A stretch of DNA of 64,000 nucleotides from Sulfitobacter pontiacus. GTDB lineage: Bacteria; Pseudomonadota; Alphaproteobacteria; Rhodobacterales; Rhodobacteraceae. This document shows, piece by piece, positions 24,799-33,024 of this stretch. Under the pieces are notes generated by a model. It was not told where the DNA came from. It did no database searches and worked only from the letters and a program-made list of their open reading frames with translations. The DNA lies in contig NZ_CP160851.1 in NCBI RefSeq assembly GCF_040790665.1, positions 62,001 to 126,000 on the forward strand, written 5' to 3'. A program made the position numbers and the translations under genes. How positions within the stretch are numbered: position 1 is the stretch's first letter; every line of letters starts with the position of its first letter.

Positions 24799-25755
24799 AT
24801 GAGCGAGAGCGACACAACAGCACGGCGACCCGACGAAGCAGGCAGCACCCTGATCGACGAAATCATCCGCATGTCGGATTTCACCTTTGATCGCCTGCCC
24901 ATGCTCGACATCATTGGCGATCGCATGGTCGAAAACCTGTCGGTTGCCCTGCCCGACCTGATGCGCGCCATGTGTGAAGCCTCACTGGCCTCGCTTGACT
25001 ATATCCCCATGGGCAAAGTGATCGAAGGGCTGCCCAAGCCCACGTTTCTGGCCGTTGGCACAGGTCACCCCTTTGTCGGTGAAATCCTTGTGGTGATGGA
25101 TCAAGCGGTGCTGATGACCGCGGTTGAACTGATGCTGGGCGGGAATGCCAGGAACGTCGATCTCGACAACACCGATCCTTTTACCGCGATCGAGCTTGGC
25201 TTTGGCGAACGGCTCGCCTCTGCCGTCTTTGCCGAGCTTGAGCGGTCTTTGTCGGTTGTGGGGGCGGCGAACCTCGAACTCGATCGCATCGAAACCGAGG
25301 CCGAAGGTGCCGCGATTGCCAAAAACACAAGCCTTTGCGCACGTTTACGGCTGTCTCTGACCCTTGCGGGGAACACCGGCAACCTTGATCTGGTCATCCC
25401 CTATGACGCGCTTGAACAGATCTTGCCGGACCTGGGCAAAGTCTATTTCGGCGACCGGATGGTGTCGCAAGACCAGTGGCGCGGGTTGATCGGGGCGCAG
25501 ATCGAACGCGCGAACGTCGATCTGGATGTTGTCCTGTCCGAAAACGTCTTTCCGCTACAAAAAATCATGTCATGGCGGCCCGGTGACACGATTGATTTCG
25601 GCATCGAGGAAGGCCGCGATGCTACTGTGACCTGCGCCGACACCCCGATGTTCAACGTGTCGTTGGGCAAACGTAACAACGGCTATGTGGCTGTGCAAAT
25701 TACCGAAAAGCTGGAAATTCTGGAGGACCACGAAGATGATGGCAACGATAATTGA
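24799..25755 (+). CDS. fliM: Flagellar motor switch protein FliM
   Basis: 318 residues. The middle CheC-like domain (GKVIEGLPKPTFLAVGTGHPFVGE, pattern) and the C-terminal SpoA domain (LDVVLSENVFPLQKIMSWRPGDTIDFGIE, pattern) are present. The N-terminus reads GSTLIDEIIRMSDFTFDRLP and lacks the usual LSQxEIDALL peptide that binds CheY-P. This fits the lack of che genes in the island, though CheY may bind a variant motif. It lies nine bases after fliL and overlaps the next gene by 20 bases. Confidence 0.92.
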   Translation: MSESDTTARRPDEAGSTLIDEIIRMSDFTFDRLPMLDIIGDRMVENLSVALPDLMRAMCEASLASLDYIPMGKVIEGLPKPTFLAVGTGHPFVGEILVVMDQAVLMTAVELMLGGNARNVDLDNTDPFTAIELGFGERLASAVFAELERSLSVVGAANLELDRIETEAEGAAIAKNTSLCARLRLSLTLAGNTGNLDLVIPYDALEQILPDLGKVYFGDRMVSQDQWRGLIGAQIERANVDLDVVLSENVFPLQKIMSWRPGDTIDFGIEEGRDATVTCADTPMFNVSLGKRNNGYVAVQITEKLEILEDHEDDGNDN

Positions 25756-26110
25756 CAGCCTGATTGTCGTATTGCTGATCGGCAGCATCGGCTATGGCTA
25801 CGTGGTTTCGATGAAATTGCGCAAGTTGACGGCGACGCTGAAACAGCTTGAACCGCTGGTCGAACAATTCTCCTCTGCGGTCGATAAATCCGAACAGTCT
25901 GTGCACCACATGCGGGAAAGCATTGAAACCGCGCAACGTGCGCCGGCCCCCGTCGAAGCGCCTCCCCCGCCCGAAGAAACAGCCGCCTCTTTCGCCAGCC
26001 GCCGCGCGACCAAGCAAGCGCCGGCAGAACGCAATGGCGTGCGCGTGGTACGGGATAAAAAAGAGATGGTGCGCGCGTTTTTCGAAAATTCTTCTGCGGC
26101 AAAGGGCTGA
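25736..26110 (+). CDS. Single-pass membrane protein of the flagellar island (DUF6468-like)
   Basis: 124 residues from ATG 25736, chosen because GGAGG lies nine bases upstream inside fliM; the frame extends to 25685 without support. One N-terminal transmembrane helix (IIDSLIVVLLIGSIGYGYVVSM), then a coiled-coil stretch (KLRKLTATLKQLEPLVEQFSSAVDKSE), then a Pro/Ala-rich basic tail. It resembles the DUF6468 family found in alphaproteobacterial flagellar operons; that name is from memory of context. It is translationally coupled to fliM and precedes motE. Confidence 0.65.
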   Translation: MMATIIDSLIVVLLIGSIGYGYVVSMKLRKLTATLKQLEPLVEQFSSAVDKSEQSVHHMRESIETAQRAPAPVEAPPPPEETAASFASRRATKQAPAERNGVRVVRDKKEMVRAFFENSSAAKG

Positions 26111-26113
26111 TAG

Positions 26114-26776
26114 ATGTTTGGACCAGGTATGTTGAACGGGAAAATTATCCTTGGAGGGCTGGCCCTGACGCTCTGCGCCAAAGCCGCGCTATCCTTTCCT
26201 GAATTGCCCTTGTTCAAGGATAGTGCGCTGCCACAGCAGCCGATGGTCGTTCTTGCCGCTGAAACCAAAGAGGAAACGGGCCTGCAGCCGGTTCAGGATG
26301 CCCCGCCGCTGGTGGGCAACCTGCCCGAACTTTCAAACGGCTGCGAAGCGCCCGAAGACGTTTTGATCTCGCTCACGAAAGAGCGCGAATTGGTGCGGTT
26401 GCAGCAGGAAGAGCTGGAAAACCAACGTGCTGAATTTGCGCTGGCCCGCGAACGGCTTAACATCGAAAAAGCATCTCTGACCGAGCTCAAGACCTCTATC
26501 GAGGATCTGCTGGGTCGCGTTGATGCCGCGCAGACCGAAGACCTTGATCGTCTGATCCAGCTTTACACGAATATGAAGCCGACCGATGCGGCGCGTATCA
26601 TGGATGATCTGGACATCGAGACGACGATTATGATCCTTGGTACCATGAAGCCAAGAACAGCCGCGCCTATCCTTGCAAAGATCCCGCCTGTACGGGCGCG
26701 CGCCGTCTCCAAAATCATTCTGGAACGTTCGCAGCTTCCGGCGGATCAAGATCTTACAGGTATCAAGCTTCGTTAA
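26114..26776 (+). CDS. motE: MotE family flagellar protein
   Basis: 220 residues with an N-terminal export signal or anchor (ILGGLALTLCAKAALSF). A long helix (about 85-135; SLTKERELVRLQQEELENQR) leads to an MgtE-N-like C-terminal domain (LYTNMKPTDAARIMDDLDIETTIMILGTMKPRTAAPILA, pattern). This is the layout of MotE, the periplasmic chaperone for MotC in rhizobia. Its TAA interlocks with the flhB stop on the other strand (TTAA at 26773-26776). Two CAAGGATA-type words occur inside the gene; these are probably chance. Confidence 0.8.
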   Translation: MFGPGMLNGKIILGGLALTLCAKAALSFPELPLFKDSALPQQPMVVLAAETKEETGLQPVQDAPPLVGNLPELSNGCEAPEDVLISLTKERELVRLQQEELENQRAEFALARERLNIEKASLTELKTSIEDLLGRVDAAQTEDLDRLIQLYTNMKPTDAARIMDDLDIETTIMILGTMKPRTAAPILAKIPPVRARAVSKIILERSQLPADQDLTGIKLR

Positions 26777-27900
26777 TATGGATCGGTCCGCAGGGTAGAC
26801 CCCTGCGGTGCCGCCCGCTTTTTATTGTTGCGCAGGTCAAAGACGAAGCTTATGATCTCGGCGACAATTTCCCAATGGGCGACGGGAATGACCTGATCGA
26901 CGTCGATCTCGTCATACAGCATTCGCGTTAACGGTTTATTCTCGATCATCGGAATATCGTGCTCCGCAGCCACTTCGCGGATGCGCCGCGCCAGATGATC
27001 CGCACCTTTGGCGATACAGACCGGGGCCATATCCTGCGCCGGGTCGTATTTCAGCGCGATTGAATAATGGGTCGGGTTGGTCAGAATGACATCCGCCAAA
27101 GGCACAGCAGTGATTGTACGCTGTTGTGACAGCTCGCGCCGGCGACGCGCCCGTTTCTGCCGGATTTCGGGGGAGCCTTCGGATTCCTTATGTTCGTCCT
27201 TGATGTCTTTCTGGCTCATCCTTTGCTTGCGCCGCCAATCAAAACGACGCCACAGAATATCGGCAATCGCGATTGGTACAAGCAGAATTGCAGCCGCAAT
27301 CAACAGCTTAACAGCAGCGGCGGTCAGATAGCCGGGCAGATGCTCGGGGATAAAGCCCGACGAGGTCCAGATGCGCCGCACCGCTTCATTCGTGAACCAC
27401 ACGGCAAGCCCACCGATTGCCAAGACTTTGACGATACTTTTCGCGAATTCGACCAGTGCATTGGCCGAAAAAAGACGCTTCAACCCCTCCAGCGGTGACA
27501 ATTTGGAAAGCTTTGGTTTGATACGCTCTGCCGCGACGACGGTTTCACCCTGAATCACAGCGCCAATCGCGCCGCCCAAAAACAAAACGCCAAAGATAGG
27601 AAGGACTGCCCACACGATCATATAAAAAAATTCGCTCATGATCTGCCCCAGCCGGATCACCCCCGGCTCTCCCGTGGCGACCATTAGATTTGGGGAATGG
27701 TCCAGCAGAACCGACAGCGCGACGACGATTTGCGGGGCCTGATAGGGCAAGACCAAGGCGGCGATCCCCAACATTGCCACGACAACGACCATGTTTCCCG
27801 TCTCCTTTGAAGACGGGACATCCCCTTTCTTGCGCGCGTCCTTAAGCTTCTTTTCAGTCGGCTCTAGGGTCTTTTCCGTGCTGTCGCTATTCTCGGCCAT
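26773..27900 (-). CDS. flhB: Flagellar export switch protein FlhB
   Basis: 375 residues: four membrane helices in the first 200 residues and a cytoplasmic domain with the autocleavage site N275-P-T-H in VILTNPTHYSIALKY. FlhB switches export from rod-hook to filament substrates when FliK signals hook completion. It follows fliR in the run fliE-fliQ-transglycosylase-flhA-fliR-flhB. The C-terminal tail after the FlhB-C domain is short. Stop interlocks with that of motE. Confidence 0.96.
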   Translation of the reverse strand: MAENSDSTEKTLEPTEKKLKDARKKGDVPSSKETGNMVVVVAMLGIAALVLPYQAPQIVVALSVLLDHSPNLMVATGEPGVIRLGQIMSEFFYMIVWAVLPIFGVLFLGGAIGAVIQGETVVAAERIKPKLSKLSPLEGLKRLFSANALVEFAKSIVKVLAIGGLAVWFTNEAVRRIWTSSGFIPEHLPGYLTAAAVKLLIAAAILLVPIAIADILWRRFDWRRKQRMSQKDIKDEHKESEGSPEIRQKRARRRRELSQQRTITAVPLADVILTNPTHYSIALKYDPAQDMAPVCIAKGADHLARRIREVAAEHDIPMIENKPLTRMLYDEIDVDQVIPVAHWEIVAEIISFVFDLRNNKKRAAPQGSTLRTDPY

Positions 27901-27902
27901 GA

Positions 27903-28658
27903 TTAGATCCTAAAGCCCATGATCCACTCCTGGAATCGCACTAGGAAGTAATCAAGCATGGCCGGCAGGGCGATAGCAAGGATCAGCAGCCCTGCCCCGA
28001 TCAACAGCGATGCCGCCACGAAAAACACGGGCAGTTGTGGCATCATCCGGTTTGCCAGCCCCATGCCAAGGTTCAAGATCACACCCATCACAAAGAAGGG
28101 GGCCGCAATTGCCGTCCCGATGTAAAGGCTCGCACTCGCGACACGGAGTATTTGATCAGCAAGATCGGCAAGCACGAACTGTCCGGGCGGGAACACCTGA
28201 TAACTGGCAAGCAATGCGCGGATGATCAGATGATGGGTGTCTGTGACAAAGATCATCGTCACCGCGCTCATCAGCAGCAAGGTCGCCACCATCGTCGCGC
28301 CTTCAAACGACCCGAACGACGGGCCAAAAGCGTTTGCCAAACCAGACACCTGCCCGACCTGGAACCCCGCAAACTGCAATGCTGACAATAGGATACGCGC
28401 GCAAAGACCAATCCACAGCCCGATCAGCACCTCGGCTCCCAGCAGGAACACCGCGGTCACCGCGCTATCAGGCAGCGCGCTTGCAATGGGCGTCAGCGGA
28501 AGCAGGGAAAGACTGATCAGCACCGCCAAGGACAGCCGCGGGCGCACCGGAATCTGGACCTCCCCAAACCCGGGCATAAACATCAGCGCCGTGCCAATGC
28601 GGGCAAACACCACGAAAAAAGAGAAAAATAGCGTCGAGATGAAGGGTTCGATTGCCAC
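27903..28658 (-). CDS. fliR: Flagellar export gate protein FliR
   Basis: 251 residues from GTG 28658, six bases after the flhA stop. There are five or six membrane helices with the FliR pattern FSFFVVFARIGTALMFMPGFGE near the N-terminus and ALQFAGFQVGQVSGLANAFGP in the middle. FliR completes the FliPQR gate and is followed by flhB after a two-base gap, so the two are surely co-translated. Confidence 0.95.
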   Translation of the reverse strand: MAIEPFISTLFFSFFVVFARIGTALMFMPGFGEVQIPVRPRLSLAVLISLSLLPLTPIASALPDSAVTAVFLLGAEVLIGLWIGLCARILLSALQFAGFQVGQVSGLANAFGPSFGSFEGATMVATLLLMSAVTMIFVTDTHHLIIRALLASYQVFPPGQFVLADLADQILRVASASLYIGTAIAAPFFVMGVILNLGMGLANRMMPQLPVFFVAASLLIGAGLLILAIALPAMLDYFLVRFQEWIMGFRI

Positions 28659-28664
28659 GATCGG

Positions 28665-30755
28665 TTAACCGACGGTGCCAACAGTACGTAACGACGCTTT
28701 GCGGTGGACTTCGTTGTGCGAAATCACTTGGGTCATGGGGCTCACCCGTTCGAGGATCGACCGGACGTAGGGCCGCGCTTGCGGGCTGACCAAAATGGCC
28801 GGCCATTCATCTGCGCTCGAAAACTTCTGGATTTCCTTGCGTACTGCAAGAACAAATTCCTGCACCCGCGACGGCGACATCAGGAAGGTTTCTTCCCCGT
28901 TCGCTTTAGAGATCGAACTCGCAAGCTCGCGCTCCCAATCTCCACCCAGATTGATAACGGGTACATATCCTTGAGAATCCTTCAAGGATTGGCAAATTTG
29001 TTTAGCCAGTTTGCTACGGGCGTGCTCGATCACTGTGCGGATATTCTTGGATGTGGCGCTTGCCTCCGCAACCGCTTCAATGATCATCGACAGATTTCGG
29101 ATCGACACCCGCTCTGCTAGCAACGCCTGCAAAACGTGCTGCAACATAACAGCCGAGCTGCTGGCAGAGCCGCTTGAAAGCAGTTTCTGATATTCCTTGC
29201 CCTGCCCCTCGATCAATTCCTGCGTCGCGGCATAGGTCAGGATCTCGGGCATATGCTCTTTGATCACCTCGGTCAGATGCGTGGTGATCACGCTTTCCGG
29301 ATCAACGACAGTCATCCCCATGAGCTCGGCTTCGGATGCGCGCGTTTCGTCAACCCAGATCGCTTCCAACCCGAAGGTCGGTTCGCGCGTGCGTTTGCCG
29401 GGAAGGTTAATTTCTTGCCCCGACGGGTTAATCACCATCATCATCATCGGGTCCACTTCCCCACGGGCGGACTCCACCCCTTGCAGGGAAATGGCGTAGG
29501 TATAGGCGGGAAGCTCCGAATCGTCCTTGATCCGAACCAACGGCAAGACAAACCCGAAGTCCTTTATAAACAACGACCTCAGGCTTTTAACCTTACCCGG
29601 CAGCGCCGCATTGACCGAGGTAATCATCGGCACGAGACCAGAGCCGAGATCCAGCCGGACATCATCAACGCGCAGCATATCCGACAGTTTGTCTTCAGCA
29701 CTCTCAACAGGCGCCGCGTCGCGCGCGGCGGCGAGTTTCTCGGCCTTGTCGCGCTCTACAAAGGACTTCTGCATGATATAGCCAAAGCCCGCCATCCCGG
29801 TAGAGAGCGCGAGAAAGATCATCAACGGAAAGCCGGGCAGCCAACCGATACAGAATGTCAGTCCCGCCGCGACATACAAAGCCTTGGGGAAATTGCTGAG
29901 CTGCCCCAAGACGGCTTCGTTCGCCGCACCCAGTGTTCCGCCTTTGGTCACCAGCAAACCAGCGGCAAGAGAAACGACCAACGCCGGAATTTGCGTGACC
30001 AAACCGTCACCGATCGTTAGCACTGTATAGCGGCTCATCGCGTCGCCCACGCTCAGTCCGTGGCTGATCATACCGATCATAATGCCGCCAAAAACGTTGA
30101 TCAGCGTGATGATCAACCCTGCAACAGCATCCCCGCGGACGAACTTGGACGCACCGTCCATCGCCCCGAAGAACGAGCTTTCTTCCTCGACCGTTTTACG
30201 CCGTAGTTTCGCCTCCTCCTCCGTAATGGCACCGGCGCCGAGGTCAGCATCGATCGCCATTTGTTTACCCGGCATCGCATCCAGCGAGAATCGCGCCGCA
30301 ACCTCCGCGATTCGAGTAGAGCCCTTAGTGATGACGATAAAGTTAATGATCACCAGAATTGTGAAAACAATAATGCCGATGATGAAGTCGCCGCCCAGAA
30401 TGAACTGCGAAAATCCTTCGATGACATTCCCCGCAGCGCCCGGCCCATTATGACCTTCACTCAAAATTAATCTGGTGGAGGATACGTTCAGCGCCAGACG
30501 CAGCATCGTGACGACCAGCAAAAGCGTCGGAAAGGAGTTAAATTCCAAGGGGGTACCGATCCACAGGGCCACCATGAGAATCAGAACGGACAATGCGAGG
30601 GAAATCGCCAAACCCAGATCCAGAAAGAAGGGAGGCAACGGAATAAACAACATCGCCAGGATGAGAACCATCCCCACGGCGAACCCGATGTCGCGATTGG
30701 CACCGCTAAGCTTGGCAAAGCTGAAGGGCTGCGGATTTGTGTCTGGTGTCGCCAC
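28665..30755 (-). CDS. flhA: Flagellar export protein FlhA
   Basis: 696 residues from GTG 30755. Eight membrane helices occupy about the first 330 residues. The FHIPEP signature region is seen as RIAEVAARFSLDAMPGKQMAIDADLGAGAI (pattern), and a large cytoplasmic domain (345-696) forms the nonameric ring that docks chaperone-substrate complexes. The length is that of the family. It is two bases upstream-linked to the transglycosylase gene and precedes fliR. Confidence 0.97.
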   Translation of the reverse strand: MATPDTNPQPFSFAKLSGANRDIGFAVGMVLILAMLFIPLPPFFLDLGLAISLALSVLILMVALWIGTPLEFNSFPTLLLVVTMLRLALNVSSTRLILSEGHNGPGAAGNVIEGFSQFILGGDFIIGIIVFTILVIINFIVITKGSTRIAEVAARFSLDAMPGKQMAIDADLGAGAITEEEAKLRRKTVEEESSFFGAMDGASKFVRGDAVAGLIITLINVFGGIMIGMISHGLSVGDAMSRYTVLTIGDGLVTQIPALVVSLAAGLLVTKGGTLGAANEAVLGQLSNFPKALYVAAGLTFCIGWLPGFPLMIFLALSTGMAGFGYIMQKSFVERDKAEKLAAARDAAPVESAEDKLSDMLRVDDVRLDLGSGLVPMITSVNAALPGKVKSLRSLFIKDFGFVLPLVRIKDDSELPAYTYAISLQGVESARGEVDPMMMMVINPSGQEINLPGKRTREPTFGLEAIWVDETRASEAELMGMTVVDPESVITTHLTEVIKEHMPEILTYAATQELIEGQGKEYQKLLSSGSASSSAVMLQHVLQALLAERVSIRNLSMIIEAVAEASATSKNIRTVIEHARSKLAKQICQSLKDSQGYVPVINLGGDWERELASSISKANGEETFLMSPSRVQEFVLAVRKEIQKFSSADEWPAILVSPQARPYVRSILERVSPMTQVISHNEVHRKASLRTVGTVG

Positions 30756-30757
30756 GC

Positions 30758-31546
30758 TCAGTTGACCTCTGCGTAATGGGGCAGGATGGGGGCCAACGCC
30801 TGCGTAGAATAGATTGACAGCGCGCCGCCCGCTTTGCCGGAGTTTGCACCGCTCAGATCGGCGCTCCAGTTGAAATCGGGCATCTCGCGGGTGACCGCAA
30901 CCTGCTGCGGGGTGCTATTGCCCGGGCTAACATCGCTTGCAAAGCGGGTCAGGAACGCTTGGGCGATGCGCTGGTTCTGCTGCAACTTCTGCAGATAAAC
31001 AGCTTTGTAGCTGGGGTTAGACGAATGGTACCGGCCAGCGGCCTGCCACCAATCGCCTGTCTCGTGATATAGTGCGGTCAGGAAACGTGCGGCATAATCG
31101 ACGTTATCCGCTGGCGTCGTCGCCTCTTGTAGCGAGGAGAACTGGTCGCCATGCCACCGTTGGTTAATCTGCATGCATCCCACATCTGTGGACCGGATGC
31201 CGCGGCCCTCTGTCTCGCGCACATGCGCTTCTAATGCGAGCTTGCTGCCAAAGAACGTGCCGGTGCCGTTTGTGTTTGCGGTCCACGGCCATACCACCAG
31301 CTTGTTGTTCACCTGACGGCCAGCTTCCTGAATCCCGATCGCCAACAATAGGTTACCGGGAATGTTATAGCGCTGTTCAGCCGAAAGGATTTCGTCCACG
31401 CAGACGCGCATCGGGTTTGAGGTGGCGTTTTGCCGACCCAACTTCACGGCAGGAGCAGATGACGTGTAAAACCCCATCCAACCGCCTTTGTCCGCCAAGG
31501 CAGAGACGGGCAGCAAGAGAACCATGAACAAGGCGGTGAGCCGCAC
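30758..31546 (-). CDS. Lytic transglycosylase (SLT domain), probable flagellar muramidase
   Basis: 262 residues from GTG 31546, one base after the fliQ stop. The upstream extension to 31600 overlaps fliQ and spoils the signal peptide. The N-terminus VRLTALFMVLLLPVSALAD is a Sec signal. The SLT-like domain has catalytic Glu in LLLAIGIQEAGRQ and the motif DVGCMQINQRWHGDQFSS plus NVDYAARFLTALYHETGDWWQAAGRYHS (pattern). The FlgJ homologue here lacks a muramidase domain, so this enzyme is the likely wall opener for rod assembly, like SltF in Rhodobacter. Confidence 0.85.
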   Translation of the reverse strand: MRLTALFMVLLLPVSALADKGGWMGFYTSSAPAVKLGRQNATSNPMRVCVDEILSAEQRYNIPGNLLLAIGIQEAGRQVNNKLVVWPWTANTNGTGTFFGSKLALEAHVRETEGRGIRSTDVGCMQINQRWHGDQFSSLQEATTPADNVDYAARFLTALYHETGDWWQAAGRYHSSNPSYKAVYLQKLQQNQRIAQAFLTRFASDVSPGNSTPQQVAVTREMPDFNWSADLSGANSGKAGGALSIYSTQALAPILPHYAEVN

Positions 31547-31547
31547 C

Positions 31548-31817
31548 CTAGAGCCCCCCGTTGGAGACAAGATCGAACACCCGGTCCGAGAGCCCGACAA
31601 GTGTCGAAAAAATAAATGGAATGCTGATGGCGAGCGTCACAAAAATCGCCGCGATCTTGGGCACGAACGTTAGCGTCATTTCCTGAATCTGTGTCAAAGC
31701 CTGGAAAAACGCGATGGCAAGCCCGACGCCAAGCGCCACAACAAGCACAGGTGCCGACCCGATCAATGTCACGGTTAACGTCTGCCGGATGATTTCGTAG
31801 ATAGTGACAGAATCCAC
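31548..31817 (-). CDS. fliQ: Flagellar export gate protein FliQ
   Basis: 89 residues from GTG 31817. There are two membrane helices (TVTLIGSAPVLVVALGVGLAIAFFQALTQIQEMTLTFVPK, pattern), the second beginning with the conserved KIAAIFVTLAI. It is one of three gate proteins with FliP and FliR. It follows fliE by 39 bases, and a CtrA box lies in that gap and over the fliE stop, so a second transcript may begin here to feed the transglycosylase, flhA, fliR and flhB. Confidence 0.94.
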   Translation of the reverse strand: MDSVTIYEIIRQTLTVTLIGSAPVLVVALGVGLAIAFFQALTQIQEMTLTFVPKIAAIFVTLAISIPFIFSTLVGLSDRVFDLVSNGGL

Positions 31818-31845
31818 AGCGGACCTCCGAAAAACATGGCGCGTG

Positions 31846-31860
31846 TTAACCTGACGTTAA
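31846..31860. promoter_or_regulatory. CtrA-type box upstream of fliQ
   Basis: TTAA-CCTGACG-TTAA, seven-base spacer; its right half contains the fliE stop codon. Ends 29 bases before the fliQ GTG. Confidence 0.6.
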
Positions 31861-32174
31861 ACCGGCATACGCATAACTTCTTGGTACGCTTCCACCAGTT
31901 TGTCACGCAGCGCGACCGAAACCTGAACTGTCTGCTCCATCGCCATGGTGGCCTGAACAACCTCTTGCAGGCTGGCTTGCCCTGTCAGCCCCTTGATCGC
32001 CATCTGGTCGCCTTCGCGCACCGAATCCACCGCCTGCGACGCGGCATCGCCGACCATCTGGGCAAAATCTTTTGGGGCGGGGCCAGCGGGTTTTGCACCC
32101 CGCGTTTCGCCTTGCACCGTCTTTGCATAGGCGGCTTCAACGTAGGAAGAACGGATGGCGGAAAAATCTGTCAT
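31857..32174 (-). CDS. fliE: Flagellar rod junction protein FliE
   Basis: 105 residues. The C-terminal half GLTGQASLQEVVQATMAMEQTVQVSVALRDKLVEAYQEVMRM (pattern) is the conserved FliE helix pair that joins the MS ring and proximal rod. The N-terminus is variable as usual. It follows flgC by nine bases in the flgB-flgC-fliE run. Confidence 0.93.
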   Translation of the reverse strand: MTDFSAIRSSYVEAAYAKTVQGETRGAKPAGPAPKDFAQMVGDAASQAVDSVREGDQMAIKGLTGQASLQEVVQATMAMEQTVQVSVALRDKLVEAYQEVMRMPV

Positions 32175-32183
32175 TCTGGCACC

Positions 32184-32594
32184 TTACTTCAACAGCTCGA
32201 CCAACTGACGGCGCATGTCACGCGCCTTGTCCAGCATCGAAAGGTTTGCTTCATAGCTGCGCGCGGCTTCACGCATATTGCTCATTTCGATCAGCGGGTT
32301 CACGTTCGGCATCTTGATATAGCCGTTCTGATCCGCCGCGGGGTGCGATGGTTCATACCGCAGTGTGAAATCGGCATCATCCCGCAGCACGCCTGCAGAT
32401 TGCACAATCGCTGCCCCCGTTGACGGATCCGTGGCGCTTTCAAAAGAAATCGTCTTGCGCTGGTACGGGTCGCCCCCCGCCGTTTGCGCGGTCGAACTGG
32501 CATTAGCAAGGTTTTCAGAGACGATGCGCAACCGGTCACCCTGCGCCCGCATCCCGCTGGCTGCTGTTGCCGAAATTCTGGAAAGGGAATCCAT
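32184..32594 (-). CDS. flgC: Flagellar proximal rod protein FlgC
   Basis: 136 residues. The N-terminal rod/hook motif SLSRISATAASGMRAQGDRLRIVSENLANASS (pattern) and the C-terminal helix NMREAARSYEANLSMLDKARDMRRQLVELL (pattern) match FlgC. It is secreted without a signal peptide through the flagellar export gate. It lies 14 bases after flgB. Confidence 0.95.
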   Translation of the reverse strand: MDSLSRISATAASGMRAQGDRLRIVSENLANASSTAQTAGGDPYQRKTISFESATDPSTGAAIVQSAGVLRDDADFTLRYEPSHPAADQNGYIKMPNVNPLIEMSNMREAARSYEANLSMLDKARDMRRQLVELLK

Positions 32595-32608
32595 CGCGCG
32601 TCTCTCCG

Positions 32609-32962
32609 TTATTTCCGGCCAGCGACAGCGTAGACCATCTCGTGCGCTTTGCGGTACAGGCTCGCGGCCATTTGGAACTGGCCCGAGGCGCTGTTCGCCT
32701 CGACCAACTGCTCTTCCAGGTTCACGTTATTCCCGGTTGCCGTAGCGCCACCCAGAACCCGCGCCTCAACCACCTCTGCCTCCTGCAAACGTTGCGACCG
32801 ACCTGCGTCTTCCAAATAGCTGGCAAAGCTTTGCACATCCTGCGCACGGTATCCCGCGACGTCAGAATTCGCGATATTCTCGGACACGACATTCTGCCGC
32901 GTGGCAAGCCACTGCAAACGCTTGGGTGCAAGACTGAACAAGGATGTGGGATCTGTATTCAT
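32609..32962 (-). CDS. flgB: Flagellar proximal rod protein FlgB
   Basis: 117 residues from ATG 32962; the frame extends to 33079 but that would run over the divergent promoter and fliI. The motif LAPKRLQWLATRQNVVSENIANSDVAGYRAQD (pattern) is the rod-protein N-terminal signature. The family's C-terminal helix is present (YRKAHEMVYAVAG). It heads flgB-flgC-fliE and is divergent from fliI, with the palindrome TATCCTTG / CAAGGATA between them. Confidence 0.94.
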   Translation of the reverse strand: MNTDPTSLFSLAPKRLQWLATRQNVVSENIANSDVAGYRAQDVQSFASYLEDAGRSQRLQEAEVVEARVLGGATATGNNVNLEEQLVEANSASGQFQMAASLYRKAHEMVYAVAGRK

Positions 32963-32977
32963 ACTAGACTCATTATT

Positions 32978-33002
32978 TATCCTTGTTATATAGCAAGGAT
33001 AG
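32978..33002. promoter_or_regulatory. TATCCTTG / CAAGGATA palindrome between flgB and fliI
   Basis: TATCCTTG (32978-32985), eight-base spacer, CAAGGATA (32994-33001, then G): a perfect 8+8 inverted repeat sited between two divergent flagellar genes only about 60 bases apart. The half-site order is opposite to that before fliG. Confidence 0.5.
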
Positions 33003-33024
33003 AATATTTTCGAAAGAGTATATT

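Noticed and set aside
26155-26223. Two CAAGGATA-type words inside motE
   Set aside because: They lie in coding sequence where the codons explain them; they do not flank a start.
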